NCBI GenBank assembly: GCA_018813375.1
Contig: JAHJBU010000016.1
Coordinates: 1-7,763 of the forward strand
Origin: Patescibacteria group bacterium
Lineage (GTDB): Bacteria > Patescibacteriota > Microgenomatia > UBA1400 > PJMF01
Reading direction: 5' to 3'
DNA length: 7,763 bases
This document shows positions 1 through 6,649 of the stretch, one piece after another (position 1 is the first letter of the stretch; each line of letters begins with the position of its first letter). Under the pieces are notes generated by a model. The model was not told the origin of the DNA. It saw only the letters and a list, made by a program, of their open reading frames with translations, and searched no databases. The translations under genes were made by a program, and so were the position numbers.

Positions 1-17
1 GAACATTTAATTTTTAA

Positions 18-26
18 TGATAAAAT
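18..26 (+). promoter_or_regulatory. Possible extended -10 promoter for the 81-aa gene
   Basis: TGATAAAAT fits the extended -10 pattern TGnTATAAT with one mismatch and would start transcription near base 33, leaving a leader of about 25 nt that contains the ribosome binding site. The -35 region falls at or before the window edge and cannot be judged. The same nine bases recur at 7487-7495, and a closely related TGATATAAT lies at 7226-7234, which supports a real promoter type in this genome. Confidence 0.45.
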
Positions 27-46
27 AAACCTATTAACTTATGATT

Positions 47-52
47 AAGGAG
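47..52 (+). promoter_or_regulatory. Ribosome binding site of the 81-aa gene
   Basis: AAGGAG sits 5 nt before the ATG at 58. It fixes this start codon and is one of only two strong Shine-Dalgarno sites in the window; the long genes lack one. Confidence 0.75.
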
Positions 53-57
53 ATAAA

Positions 58-303
58 ATGACTGAAATAATAATAGGTTATCGAGTTGGAGGCAGAGAAG
101 GAGATTCTATTCATGGTTCGTGTGGTGGAAGCAGAAATAATCCTGCAATGTCAGAGGGGGCTGCTTTGGCTCTAATAAAAGAATTAATTGATGGTGGCAA
201 TGGTAAGCCCGAAGATTTTTATTTGGAAGTAGTAGCCCCAAGCGGACAAGATTATATGTTTATTAAGCTGTTGGGCGGAGAGGTAATAGAACAAAAATTA
301 TAG
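58..303 (+). CDS. Hypothetical small protein, 81 aa
   Basis: I do not recognise this protein. It has no signal peptide and no membrane segment, so it is probably cytoplasmic. The N-terminal part alternates a short hydrophobic strand (EIIIGYRV) with a Gly/Ser/Arg-rich stretch at residues 11-27. The middle (about 31-46) reads as an amphipathic helix, and the C-terminal third contains two strands (FYLEVVAP and YMFIKLLGG), giving a small alpha/beta fold. One Cys at residue 22 is the only cysteine, so a metal site is unlikely. The start is set by AAGGAG at 5-nt spacing. The frame closes with tandem TAG TAG stops, only 9 bp from the end of the convergent VanW gene. The small size, strong ribosome site and lack of an operon partner resemble the 66-aa gene at the other end of the window. 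Being a real gene is likely; function is unknown. Confidence 0.72.
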   Translation: MTEIIIGYRVGGREGDSIHGSCGGSRNNPAMSEGAALALIKELIDGGNGKPEDFYLEVVAPSGQDYMFIKLLGGEVIEQKL

Positions 304-312
304 TAGTTTTTT

Positions 313-2103
313 TTATCCACCCCCACCCACCAGATACTTCGCCGCCCAAGGGCGATAATTAGAATAATAAGTTTCTTCGTTGGTGATTTCTCCCGCTGCA
401 TTTTTTATCACGTGAGTAAATTTGGCTTTAACCCCCGCTACTGACCAATCAATTTGTTTTTTTACTCCAGGTGACAAAGTTGGATCGGTGTAGTATTCGG
501 GAGGGGGAGGGGAAATATAACCCCAAACCTCGTGGTCTTTAATCTCTGTAGTACGGCCATCACTAGTGCCATAAATTTCGATTTTCATATATAAGTTTTC
601 ACTATCCGTTTCACCATGAATAAGAATATATTGGTCAGTGTCATTAATAAATCTAAAATCAGTTTCACCGGCATAAACTGTGGCGTCAATACCTGGCTTG
701 GCGTTGAGTTCATAGTAGCTGACGCGGTAGCTGTGGGGGAGACGGCGGGTGATTTGTAGCCCGGAGTCCAGGACGGCACGGAAAACAGTGGTGCTGACTT
801 GGCAGACACCGCCGCCGTCTCCAAGTTCAGTCCGCCCATCTTTAATTATATATGCAGATCTGAAGCCCGTTCGCGATGAGACCTCACCTAAAGTTTTATT
901 AAAAGAAAACTGTTCTCCCGGCGGAATAACAGTATTACTAATGCGACTGGTGGTTAGTGCTACATTGTAAATTCGGTTAACAATTGAGTGATCGTATTCA
1001 CTTTCTCCAAAACCAATTCTTTGATTAATACCCAGGTCATTGGTGTTGGATAGAGTAATTTCTGGTTGGGTGGTAGTGACCGGTAGTTGAAGCTCAGTGT
1101 TTGATTGGTTGTGGATTCCTACTGGAAGCTCATCGATATTTTCAATAATAAAATTATTTAGCGTATTTTTTAAAAGTTCAGCAGTTTGAGCTTGGTCTAG
1201 TTCTAGGCCTTCGCGGTGAGGAATAAATTCATTAACAATCAGTGTTTTTTCATCAAATTTAAATTTTGCATCTTGGGCTGGTCTTGAAACCACATCCTGC
1301 CAAGATTCGAGCAGGGAAATAATTATTTCTTGGTTAAATCCTTCGGGGAAAGCCAGTAGTGAAATTAATTTTTGATCATTGAGATCTAATTTAATATTTT
1401 CAGCACGAAAAATTACGCGCTTGCCCATTAGTTTATTTGCTCTTTCTCCAGCAGTAGCTATTTGCTCTTTATTAAGCACCGTACTGGTAGAAGCAACTCT
1501 GGTCTCGATGAGTTGGTCGTCATTAACTTGAGCTAGTATTAACCTAACTGTGTCGTTAAAAACCACCTCTCTTCCTGACTCACCCCTATCAATGATTAAG
1601 CTTGCTGGGGAGTTGCTGTATTTTAGTTTTGCCTGAGGATCATGTCCAGTTAAATTAACCAGTTTTTCAAACTCGCTTACAAAAGCAATAACTACTTCTT
1701 CTTGATATTGAAGCCGGGTTTGTAACTCTAGCGGAGTAAATGAAGCTTTAGTTAAAATCCAGAGTCTTTTTAAAGGGAAACCAACCCGGCCAATTTCATA
1801 AGCTTGAGCAAGAGACTGCTCATATTCTCTATATAATCCAAGCTCGGCTGAAGATGAGGCTAGTTTAATATCATCAACTACTAAAGTGACCTGATAAACC
1901 GCTGGTTCTGAAAGCTTTTGAGTTAAAAGTTGCCTAGCTTGGGTTGGCGTGAGGCCGCCCATTTCAATTCCATCAATTTTAATTCCTGGATAAATTCTAT
2001 TTTGAAATAGAGCAAAAAATACACTACTACCAGCAATAGAGAGAACGAGAATCCCTAGGAGTAGGCCAGTCAGCCAAGGAGTTAGCTTTTCACTTGTGGT
2101 CAT
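313..2103 (-). CDS. Membrane-anchored VanW family protein with peptidoglycan-binding-like repeats
   Basis: This 596-aa protein begins with a short basic N-terminus and one transmembrane helix (about residues 10-34, LTGLLLGILVLSIAG), so the rest should lie outside the cytoplasm. Two copies of a region resembling the putative peptidoglycan-binding domain of VanW proteins (PG_binding_4) follow, at about 73-195 and 230-320; the second contains KFKFDEKTLIV and REGLELD. The VanW domain spans about 368-503, with the hallmark GDGGGVCQVSTTVF near 428-441 and LPHSYRVSYY after it. The C-terminus has a Pro-rich patch (SPPPPEYY) and a G5-like strand region ending SNYRPWAAKYL. VanW is named from vancomycin-resistance clusters, but its biochemical role is unsettled; there are no van genes here, so this is probably an ordinary wall-associated protein. 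I chose ATG at 2103; an in-frame TTG at 2109 would add two residues. Neither has a Shine-Dalgarno site. Confidence 0.93.
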   Translation of the reverse strand: MTTSEKLTPWLTGLLLGILVLSIAGSSVFFALFQNRIYPGIKIDGIEMGGLTPTQARQLLTQKLSEPAVYQVTLVVDDIKLASSSAELGLYREYEQSLAQAYEIGRVGFPLKRLWILTKASFTPLELQTRLQYQEEVVIAFVSEFEKLVNLTGHDPQAKLKYSNSPASLIIDRGESGREVVFNDTVRLILAQVNDDQLIETRVASTSTVLNKEQIATAGERANKLMGKRVIFRAENIKLDLNDQKLISLLAFPEGFNQEIIISLLESWQDVVSRPAQDAKFKFDEKTLIVNEFIPHREGLELDQAQTAELLKNTLNNFIIENIDELPVGIHNQSNTELQLPVTTTQPEITLSNTNDLGINQRIGFGESEYDHSIVNRIYNVALTTSRISNTVIPPGEQFSFNKTLGEVSSRTGFRSAYIIKDGRTELGDGGGVCQVSTTVFRAVLDSGLQITRRLPHSYRVSYYELNAKPGIDATVYAGETDFRFINDTDQYILIHGETDSENLYMKIEIYGTSDGRTTEIKDHEVWGYISPPPPEYYTDPTLSPGVKKQIDWSVAGVKAKFTHVIKNAAGEITNEETYYSNYRPWAAKYLVGGGG

Positions 2104-2123
2104 AATCAAGACTGCTATATACT
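2094..2123. promoter_or_regulatory. Compact divergent promoter between the VanW and solute-binding protein genes
   Basis: Only about 30 bp separate the two divergent start codons. On the plus strand TGCTATATA (2113-2121) fits an extended -10, with TTGTGG at 2094-2099 as a weak -35 at 16-bp spacing inside the VanW coding region. Transcription would begin around 2128, a few bases before the ATG at 2133, so the message would be nearly leaderless. The core CTATATACTAT is close to symmetric, so its complement could serve the VanW gene too. No Shine-Dalgarno site is present on either side. Confidence 0.4.
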
Positions 2124-2132
2124 ATCTTAAGT

Positions 2133-3833
2133 ATGTCAGATAAGTCACTGCCTAAGCCAGTCCCACCCAGAGATCCTCAGCAAAAGATTATTGGAGGTAA
2201 GCCTCAAATGCCGCCATCTGCTCGAGTTGAGACTCCAGTTAAATCGCCTCAATCATCAACAGCCGGACCTTCTCTTGCAGCCGGACCTCCTCCCGTTGTT
2301 GGACCACCCGGCCAAAGCGGAATAAATAAACCTCCGTCTTTACCTGGTCAACCACCACATCCGCCAACAAACAAGCCACCGTCTTTACCTGGGAAACCAC
2401 ACGCTGTCAAATCAGAGCCATTTGCTGCTACACCAGTAGCTAAACCTGATAACGAGCAACCCCCCCCCTCAAAGTTTGCCAGTGTAAAAAATTCACCCTT
2501 TAAGTATTTGCCATTTATAATTGGGGGATTAGTTTTAGTTGGGATTGTATGGTTTGTAATAAGTAAAGTGTTAGGTAATAAATCTACTACCAGTGTTACC
2601 ACCACCCCTTCTTCAGATTCACAACAGCAACCATCAGCGCGTAAAACTGTGCCAGCCGAACAAACAACTCTCGCTTATTGGGGATTATGGGAACCAGATA
2701 ATGTCATAGCAACTGTGCTGGAAAAATTTGAAGCTGCCAACCCTGAGGTTAAAGTTAATTATGTGAAGCAATCTCATAAGGATTACAGAGAAAGATTGCA
2801 GACAGCTATTTCATCTGGAAATGGACCAGATGTGTTTAGATATCATGCTAGTTGGGTACCAATGCTAAGGGAAGAGTTATCTGCGATGCCTCAATCAGTC
2901 ATGACTGCAAGTGAGTATCAAAAAACTTTTTATAAGGTAGCTGCCGGATTGTTAAATGTGAATGGGCAGATTGTGGGTATTCCACTAATGTATGATGGGC
3001 TGGGTCTTTATTACAACAAAGAAATGCTAGCTGCTGCTAACTCAGAACCGCCTAGTACTTGGGCAGAAGTTAAGACCCTTGCTATTAAACTCACTGTGCG
3101 TGATGGTGGTGGTGTTAAAAGAGGAGGGATGGCGATTGGTAATGCTAGTAATGTTGAGCACTTTGCAGACATTTTAGGTTTATTAATGCTCCAAAATGGA
3201 GCGGATCTGAAAGATCCGACTTCAAAAGAAGCCCAAGATGCTTTGGCTTTTTATACTAATTTTGTGAAAGATGATGGGGTTTGGAGTGATAAACTACCAA
3301 GTTCGACCGTGGCTTTTGCTAGAGGCGATGCGGCAATGATGATGGCTCCTAGCTGGAGAGCGCATGAAGTTAAAACCATTAATCCTGAGCTTGATTTTGG
3401 GATTGTGCCAGTCCCAAGGCTTGGAGATGATCGTCTGGCTTGGGCCAGCTTTTGGGCTGAGGGGGTGAGTAGTAAATCTAATAACAAAGATGGGGCCTGG
3501 GCTCTAATTAAATTTTTGAGCTCTAAAGAAGCCCAGCAAGAATTACATAGTTCACAAAGTAAAATTAGACCTTTTGGAGAAATTTATTCACGCGTAGATC
3601 TGGCTAATGAGCTTGCTGGAAATGAATTAATTGCGCCATTTTTACAAGATGCGCCTTATGCTACTGGTTGGTATTTAAGTTCTTATACTCATGATAATGG
3701 AATTAATGATTTGTTGATTAAATATTATCAAGATGCGATTAATGCTGTTTTGGGAGGAAAATCTGTCCAAGAAGCTTTAGCAACTGTGAGTCAAGGTACT
3801 AAACAAATTCTGCGCCAATACGGGGTAGAATAA
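2133..3833 (+). CDS. Extracellular solute-binding protein, family 1, with proline-rich N-terminus and internal membrane anchor
   Basis: This 566-aa protein has three parts. Residues 1-124 are a disordered, Pro-, Ser- and Lys-rich segment with two NKPPSLPG repeats. Residues about 125-147 (YLPFIIGGLVLVGIVWFVIS) form a transmembrane helix, followed by a Ser/Thr/Gln linker. From about 178 the rest matches ABC-transporter sugar-binding proteins: AYWGLWEPDNV, SSGNGPDVFRYHASW (228-241), VGIPLMYDGLGLYYNKEML (281-299), and RGDAAMMMAPSW (397-408). The expected topology is N-terminus inside, binding domain outside, so this helix replaces the usual lipoprotein signal; there is no lipobox Cys. The ligand is probably a sugar or oligosaccharide by family, but cannot be specified. 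No permease or ATPase gene is in the window. The start has no Shine-Dalgarno site and lies just after a predicted transcription start. The nucleotidyltransferase gene follows after 4 bp. Confidence 0.93.
   Translation: MSDKSLPKPVPPRDPQQKIIGGKPQMPPSARVETPVKSPQSSTAGPSLAAGPPPVVGPPGQSGINKPPSLPGQPPHPPTNKPPSLPGKPHAVKSEPFAATPVAKPDNEQPPPSKFASVKNSPFKYLPFIIGGLVLVGIVWFVISKVLGNKSTTSVTTTPSSDSQQQPSARKTVPAEQTTLAYWGLWEPDNVIATVLEKFEAANPEVKVNYVKQSHKDYRERLQTAISSGNGPDVFRYHASWVPMLREELSAMPQSVMTASEYQKTFYKVAAGLLNVNGQIVGIPLMYDGLGLYYNKEMLAAANSEPPSTWAEVKTLAIKLTVRDGGGVKRGGMAIGNASNVEHFADILGLLMLQNGADLKDPTSKEAQDALAFYTNFVKDDGVWSDKLPSSTVAFARGDAAMMMAPSWRAHEVKTINPELDFGIVPVPRLGDDRLAWASFWAEGVSSKSNNKDGAWALIKFLSSKEAQQELHSSQSKIRPFGEIYSRVDLANELAGNELIAPFLQDAPYATGWYLSSYTHDNGINDLLIKYYQDAINAVLGGKSVQEALATVSQGTKQILRQYGVE
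2325..2393 (+). repeat. NKPPSLPG peptide repeat in the proline-rich segment
   Basis: Two copies of a 24-nt unit encoding NKPPSLPG lie at 2325-2348 and 2370-2393, separated by a seven-residue Pro-rich spacer. The nucleotide copies differ mainly at third codon positions, so this is an older duplication held at the protein level rather than a fresh slippage product. Confidence 0.7.
2460..2468 (+). repeat. C9 homopolymer inside the solute-binding protein gene
   Basis: Nine consecutive C bases span the CAA CCC CCC CCC TCA codons (Gln-Pro-Pro-Pro-Ser, residues about 109-113). The tract lies before the transmembrane helix and binding domain, so a one-base length change would remove both. Confidence 0.85.
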
Positions 3834-3837
3834 ATTC

Positions 3838-4758
3838 ATGGTTATTTCTACAACTGGATTAGTTTTATTGACCTTGGCTTATACCGATCAATTTAGTTTT
3901 CCTTTACGAACATCAGAAATTTATCAGCGTTTAGTTGCTCGTTCTTGCAGTCAAAAAAAAATATTCCAGATTTTAAAAAAGTTAGCTGACAAAGATCTTG
4001 TTTTTCAACAAGATGGTTATTGGCAACTAAAGTCCGAGCGAGCTGACTTTCAGCTGAGATTAGCACGAGAGAAGCTGGCTCAAGCTAGGTGGGCGGAAGT
4101 AGATGAGTTATTAAAAGTTGTTGGTTGGATTCCTTGGATTAAAGGCGTTGTTGTGACGGGCTCTTTTGCTGTGAAAAATGCCCAGCCCAAGAGTGATATT
4201 GATTTTATGATTGTGACTGCGCCACATAGGTTGTGGATGAGTAGGTTGGTGGTTGCTTTGATTGTTTTTGTAGTTGGAAAGCGCCGAACTTGGCATGGCG
4301 ATGAAGATGATAGTTGGTGTTTTAATTTGTGGCTGGATTTGAAAAACTTGAGTTTATTAGCTAATAAACAAACTATTTATTCAGCTTATGAAGTTTGTCA
4401 AGCTAAGTGGGTGTTAGATAAAGATAATTTGCAGTATAAATTTTATCAAGTAAATAGTTGGGTGGAGGGGTTTTTACCTAACTACTACCATCAAAAGAAT
4501 TTAGCAAAAAATTTAGCAAAAAATAATGTGAAGCAGTACAAACCAGCTTTTAAATGGTACTCAATCTTGTGCTGGTTGTGGTCTGGTTTATTGGCCTTGA
4601 TTGATTTATTGGCCTACTCATTGCAACTAGTTTATATGTATCCTCATATGACTCGAGAGAAAGTGTCTTTGGGCACAGCCTATTTTCATCCTCGTAATAC
4701 TAGAAGTATGATTTACCGTCGTTGGTATAATTCTTTACTAAGTCTATTAAGTCTATGA
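3838..4758 (+). CDS. HTH-nucleotidyltransferase domain protein with C-terminal hydrophobic segment
   Basis: The 306-aa product has a winged-helix-like N-terminus (about residues 4-65, with SQKKIFQILKKLADKDLVF as the likely recognition and wing region). A Pol-beta-type nucleotidyltransferase core follows: VVVTGSFAVKN (104-114) carries the GS motif and SDIDFMIV (119-126) carries the paired metal-binding aspartates D120 and D122. D167 in NLWLDL could be the third carboxylate. Residues about 241-264 are strongly hydrophobic and could be a membrane helix or a buried one. The enzyme class transfers a nucleotide to a protein, RNA or small molecule; the acceptor is not evident, and there is no partner HEPN-type toxin gene beside it. 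It starts 4 bp after the solute-binding protein gene without a clear Shine-Dalgarno site and overlaps the next gene by ATGA, so the three are probably co-transcribed. The domain call is firm; the substrate is unknown. Confidence 0.82.
   Translation: MVISTTGLVLLTLAYTDQFSFPLRTSEIYQRLVARSCSQKKIFQILKKLADKDLVFQQDGYWQLKSERADFQLRLAREKLAQARWAEVDELLKVVGWIPWIKGVVVTGSFAVKNAQPKSDIDFMIVTAPHRLWMSRLVVALIVFVVGKRRTWHGDEDDSWCFNLWLDLKNLSLLANKQTIYSAYEVCQAKWVLDKDNLQYKFYQVNSWVEGFLPNYYHQKNLAKNLAKNNVKQYKPAFKWYSILCWLWSGLLALIDLLAYSLQLVYMYPHMTREKVSLGTAYFHPRNTRSMIYRRWYNSLLSLLSL
4498..4521 (+). repeat. Perfect 12-bp tandem repeat in the nucleotidyltransferase gene
   Basis: AATTTAGCAAAA occurs twice without a gap and encodes NLAKNLAK (residues 221-228), a basic stretch just before the C-terminal hydrophobic segment. 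Because the copies are identical, this is likely a recent in-frame duplication. Confidence 0.8.
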
Positions 4759-5219
4759 AATTTATGGAAAAGCTAACTATTTTTGTTAAACGGGCTTGGC
4801 AGCAAAAGAAGAAAATTGTTCTAGTAACTGGAGTTTTTGATCTTTTGCACCAGGAGCATATTATTTTTTTAGTCAAAGCTAAGGAGGCGGGGGATGTGTT
4901 GGTGGTGGGGATTGAGACTGATAAAAGAGTTAAAAAGTTGAAGGGTATTGATAGGCCGATCAATGATCAGTTTAAGCGTCAACAGCAAGTTGGGGATTTG
5001 CCAGTTGTCGATCTAGCTTTTATTTTGCCGGAGGGATTTAGTAGTAAGCAAGAACAGCTAAATTTACTAAAGCTTATTAAACCTCAGATTTTAGCAGTTT
5101 CTTCACATACGCTACATCTAAAGCAGAAGCGACTACTCATGAGGCAGGTGGGCGGTAAGGTAAAGGTTGTTTATCAACATAATCCAAATATATCTACGAC
5201 TCTTATGTTAAGATGGTAA
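4755..5219 (+). CDS. Cytidylyltransferase-like nucleotidyltransferase (RfaE2/TagD type)
   Basis: The 154-aa protein is a single Rossmann-type nucleotidyltransferase domain of usual length for RfaE C-terminal/TagD-like enzymes, which join a sugar or alcohol phosphate to a nucleotide to give an activated precursor. The active-site loop reads GVFDLLHQEH (26-35); the family normally has HxGH, so the glycine is replaced by glutamate (E34) while both histidines remain. KLKGIDRPIN (61-70) and NISTTLMLR (145-153, equivalent to the ISSTxIR signature) are also present. Its ATG overlaps the TGA of the upstream gene (ATGA), implying translational coupling; ATG at 4764 is an alternative that would drop three residues. 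No Shine-Dalgarno site is seen. Which substrate and nucleotide it uses cannot be told: ADP-heptose and CDP-glycerol synthesis are both possible by family. Acting alone, without the rest of either pathway in view, it may feed cell-surface polymer synthesis. Confidence 0.85.
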   Translation: MKFMEKLTIFVKRAWQQKKKIVLVTGVFDLLHQEHIIFLVKAKEAGDVLVVGIETDKRVKKLKGIDRPINDQFKRQQQVGDLPVVDLAFILPEGFSSKQEQLNLLKLIKPQILAVSSHTLHLKQKRLLMRQVGGKVKVVYQHNPNISTTLMLRW

Positions 5220-5261
5220 GCTGTGTAGAGTATCTTTTATTAAATTAAGATTAGGTAAATT

Positions 5262-6638
5262 ATGGCTAAAGCCAAAACTATTTATAATTGTCAAAGCTGT
5301 GGAGCTAGCCACCCTAAGTGGCAGGGTCAGTGTAGTCAATGTGGAGAGTGGAATACTTTGGTAGAAGAGGTGGTGATAAAAAAGAGCCAAGGGCTGGGTG
5401 AGAGAAAGACTCTTTCTACAGCTGAGATTAATGATAAGCTGGTTAGCTGGAATCAAGTAAAAACAAAGAAAAACGATGGTCAGAGAATTTCTACTCAAAT
5501 TGAAGAATTTGATCGGGTGTTAGGGGGAGAAGGTGAAAAGAAAGGCATTGTGCCAGGAGCAATCATGCTTTTGGGTGGTGAGCCAGGAATTGGTAAAAGC
5601 ACGCTTTTAACTCAAGTGGTGCTAAAAATCGCTGAGCAAAAATTAAAGAATCCAATTTTTTATGTTTGCGGTGAGGAAAGCCCACAGCAAATTGATTTAC
5701 GAATCAATCGAATTTTAGCTAAAGAACAAAAAAAGATTTCAAAGAAAAATTTAGAGTTTGTGACTACTATAGATGTAGATGAGCTAGTCGAGATCATAAA
5801 AATTAGAAAACCATCGTTGGTAATAGTAGATAGTATCCAGGCCATGATTACGAGAGAATTGTCTGGTGCGCCTGGTAGTGTGGGGCAAGTAAGAGAGTCA
5901 ACTAATCGGCTGGCTGATGTTGCTAAGAGATTACATATCCCGATGTTTTTAGTTGGTCATGTGACTAAGGATGGGACTATCGCTGGACCTAAAACACTTG
6001 AACACATTGTAGATACTGTTTTGCAGTTAAGCGGGGAAAGAACAGGAGAATTGAGATTGCTAAGAACTCTTAAAAATCGTTTTGGGGCTACCGATGAGGT
6101 AGGGGTTTTTAAAGTAGATGAGATAGGGTTGGCGGAGGTTAGTAATCCGAGCGAGTTTTTATTAGAGCATGCTAAAACTATGGAGCCAGGGTCGGCTACT
6201 GTTTGCGTGATGGAAGGTACCCGGCCACTTTTAATAGAAGTTCAAGCCCTGGTGGTGAAATCATACTTGGCGATGCCACGACGTGTGGGGAGGGGAATAG
6301 ATTTATCTAGAATTCAGGTTTTGGCAGCGGTTTTACAAAAGCATTGTAAGCTTCCTGTTGAAAATCATGATATTTTTTTAAGTGCTGCTGGTGGATATAA
6401 GGTCACGGAAACAGGGATAGATTTGGGGTTGGCTATGGCTTTAGTGAGTTCGCTGAAAAATAAATCTTTACCCAAAAATTCAGTTTTTATTGGTGAGGTC
6501 GGGCTACTGGGGGAAATTCGTCGTGTGAATTATCTAGACCGACGGCTTAAGGAAGCTAAAAGACTGGGGTTTAAAAAAGTTTACTCTAAAGAGACGCACG
6601 GGAGTGTGAGGGAGTTGCTGGCTAAATTAAAACTTTAG
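5262..6638 (+). CDS. radA: DNA repair protein RadA (Sms)
   Basis: RadA is a hexameric RecA-like ATPase that drives branch migration of recombination intermediates. The 458-aa product is full length and has every landmark. A C4 zinc finger lies at C10, C13, C24 and C27 (CQSCGASHPKWQGQCSQCG). The Walker A motif is GEPGIGKST (106-114), Walker B is SLVIVDSIQ (185-193), and the RadA-specific KNRFG motif is at 271-275. A Lon-protease-like C-terminal domain (about 305-458) includes AAGGYKVTETGIDLGLAMAL and GEVGLLGEIRRV; in RadA this domain is a DNA-binding scaffold and not a protease. The gene begins 42 bp after the cytidylyltransferase gene. TTAGG six to seven bases before the ATG is a weak ribosome site. 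The AT-rich gap could hold its own promoter, but none is clear. Nothing is truncated or unusual. Confidence 0.98.
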   Translation: MAKAKTIYNCQSCGASHPKWQGQCSQCGEWNTLVEEVVIKKSQGLGERKTLSTAEINDKLVSWNQVKTKKNDGQRISTQIEEFDRVLGGEGEKKGIVPGAIMLLGGEPGIGKSTLLTQVVLKIAEQKLKNPIFYVCGEESPQQIDLRINRILAKEQKKISKKNLEFVTTIDVDELVEIIKIRKPSLVIVDSIQAMITRELSGAPGSVGQVRESTNRLADVAKRLHIPMFLVGHVTKDGTIAGPKTLEHIVDTVLQLSGERTGELRLLRTLKNRFGATDEVGVFKVDEIGLAEVSNPSEFLLEHAKTMEPGSATVCVMEGTRPLLIEVQALVVKSYLAMPRRVGRGIDLSRIQVLAAVLQKHCKLPVENHDIFLSAAGGYKVTETGIDLGLAMALVSSLKNKSLPKNSVFIGEVGLLGEIRRVNYLDRRLKEAKRLGFKKVYSKETHGSVRELLAKLKL

Positions 6639-6649
6639 TTTTTATTAGT

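Noticed and set aside
499..511. GGGAGGGGGAGGGG as a possible G-quadruplex
   Set aside because: Only three runs of three or more G are present in range, and the sequence is explained by the SPPPP codons of the VanW gene on the other strand.
585..970. Two open frames of 73-84 codons (585-839 minus, 749-970 plus) within the VanW gene
   Set aside because: They are shadows of a clearly coding, domain-bearing frame and have no ribosome site or protein-like pattern.
313..2103. VanW as evidence for a vancomycin-resistance cluster
   Set aside because: No van ligase, dehydrogenase, dipeptidase or two-component genes are present, and VanW-domain proteins are widespread in bacteria without such clusters.
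4735..4785. UGA recoding (as in Gracilibacteria or SR1)
   Set aside because: Reading through TGA at 4756 adds only a few residues, while the long frames, including radA, contain no internal TGA. Standard code is the simpler reading.
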